From an uncultured Eubacteriales bacterium (GTDB lineage Bacteria; Bacillota; Clostridia; Oscillospirales; Oscillospiraceae): a DNA stretch of 13,834 bases. Location of the stretch: contig CAUABY010000031.1 of NCBI GenBank assembly GCA_958427375.1, forward strand, positions 1 to 13,834, in the 5' to 3' direction. Of the stretch, positions 13,373 to 13,834 are shown piece by piece; the first letter of the stretch is position 1, and every line of letters begins with the position of its first letter. The notes beneath the pieces were generated by a model, which searched no databases, had not been told where the DNA came from, and saw only the letters and a list, made by a program, of their open reading frames with translations. The position numbers were made by a program, and so were the translations under genes.

Positions 13373-13834
13373 CAGTTAGCACCTCCCATGTTGAAGTTTG
13401 CGAAGCTGTCAAGCGGAAGCGCGGTCTGTGTGCCGGTGCTCTCGTCGAGGATGAAGAGCTTCATGCCGGGCAGAACGTCCTCCATGGCCTCATAGAAAAG
13501 GCGCTCCTTGGTTATAAGCGGGTACTTTTCGTACTCATTGTACAGCTCCGTGAAGCGCGCGGCCTGACCGCTGGCCTCGTTTATGCGGCTCTGCTTATAG
13601 GCCTCAGCCTGCTTGATGACCTCGTCCGCGTCGGCCTCGGCGGCGGGGATGACCTCATTCGCGTATTTTTTGGCGTTATTCACCGCGGTATCGGCTGACT
13701 GCTTGGCGGTTTCAACAGCGGTGAAGGCCTGCTGAACCTCATATGTGGGCGGCTCGGCATCCTGAATGGTGATGTTGGTGAGCTGAAGCCCTATGTCCTC
13801 AGCCTCAAGGCGGCTTGTGACCTTCTCCTTGATG
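13372..13834 (-). CDS. hflK: HflK, C-terminal part; 5' end beyond window
   Basis: 153 residues are visible, open to the right edge of the window. The end of the band 7 domain reads KEKVTSRLEAEDIGLQLTN, then IQDAEPPTYEVQQAFTAVET, a typical HflK sequence. An alanine-rich coiled helix follows (ANEVIPAAEADADEVIKQAE and on), and the tail ends FANFNMGGAN. An apparent start at 13683 is only a GTG inside the frame and not the true start. It is co-transcribed with hflC, which begins on its stop codon. Confidence 0.92.
   Translation of the reverse strand, partial: IKEKVTSRLEAEDIGLQLTNITIQDAEPPTYEVQQAFTAVETAKQSADTAVNNAKKYANEVIPAAEADADEVIKQAEAYKQSRINEASGQAARFTELYNEYEKYPLITKERLFYEAMEDVLPGMKLFILDESTGTQTALPLDSFANFNMGGAN

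Overview
The window looks like chromosomal DNA of a GC-rich, endospore-forming Gram-positive anaerobe of the class Clostridia, probably Oscillospirales-like (inference). The grounds are the spoVAD-spoVAE pair, strong GGAGG-type ribosome sites, sigma-A-type promoters and an intergenic repeat of a type familiar from that group. Nearly everything is on the minus strand. Only the YitT-family gene and the large P-loop protein run on the plus strand.

Layout. 1-2342 (minus): a three-gene cassette transcribed as amino-acid adenylation enzyme (DltA/NRPS-like), stand-alone carrier protein, then a fold-type III PLP decarboxylase cut by the window edge. 2343-2588: a divergent control region with a good promoter facing each way and four phased TTNACA-like boxes resembling PhoP/OmpR-family sites. 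2589-3521 (plus): a YitT-family membrane protein, ending at a terminator shared with the facing spoVA genes. 3621-5005 (minus): spoVAD and spoVAE, without spoVAC next to them. 5174-9092 (minus): the polyamine ABC transporter operon potA-potB-potCD, in which permease PotC and substrate-binding protein PotD are fused in one polypeptide. 9107-9466 (minus): a structured RNA of about 360 nt that starts at a near-consensus promoter and ends in an intrinsic terminator directly before the potA ribosome site. 9543-10280 (minus): truA. 10429-12318 (plus): a 629-residue uncharacterised protein with a P-loop, probably DUF4914. 12319-12502: a repeat and a bidirectional terminator. 12503-13834 (minus): hflC and the C-terminal half of hflK.

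How the genes fit together. The adenylation, carrier and decarboxylase genes are translationally coupled and should load an amino acid on a carrier thioester and supply or process an amine. The pot operon imports spermidine/putrescine, and its long leader RNA is the most interesting non-coding element here, with the layout of a transcription attenuator or riboswitch. SpoVAD/SpoVAE serve dipicolinic acid uptake into the forespore. HflK/HflC form a membrane prohibitin-like complex usually tied to FtsH. I saw no tRNA, rRNA, CRISPR array, insertion sequence or phage gene.
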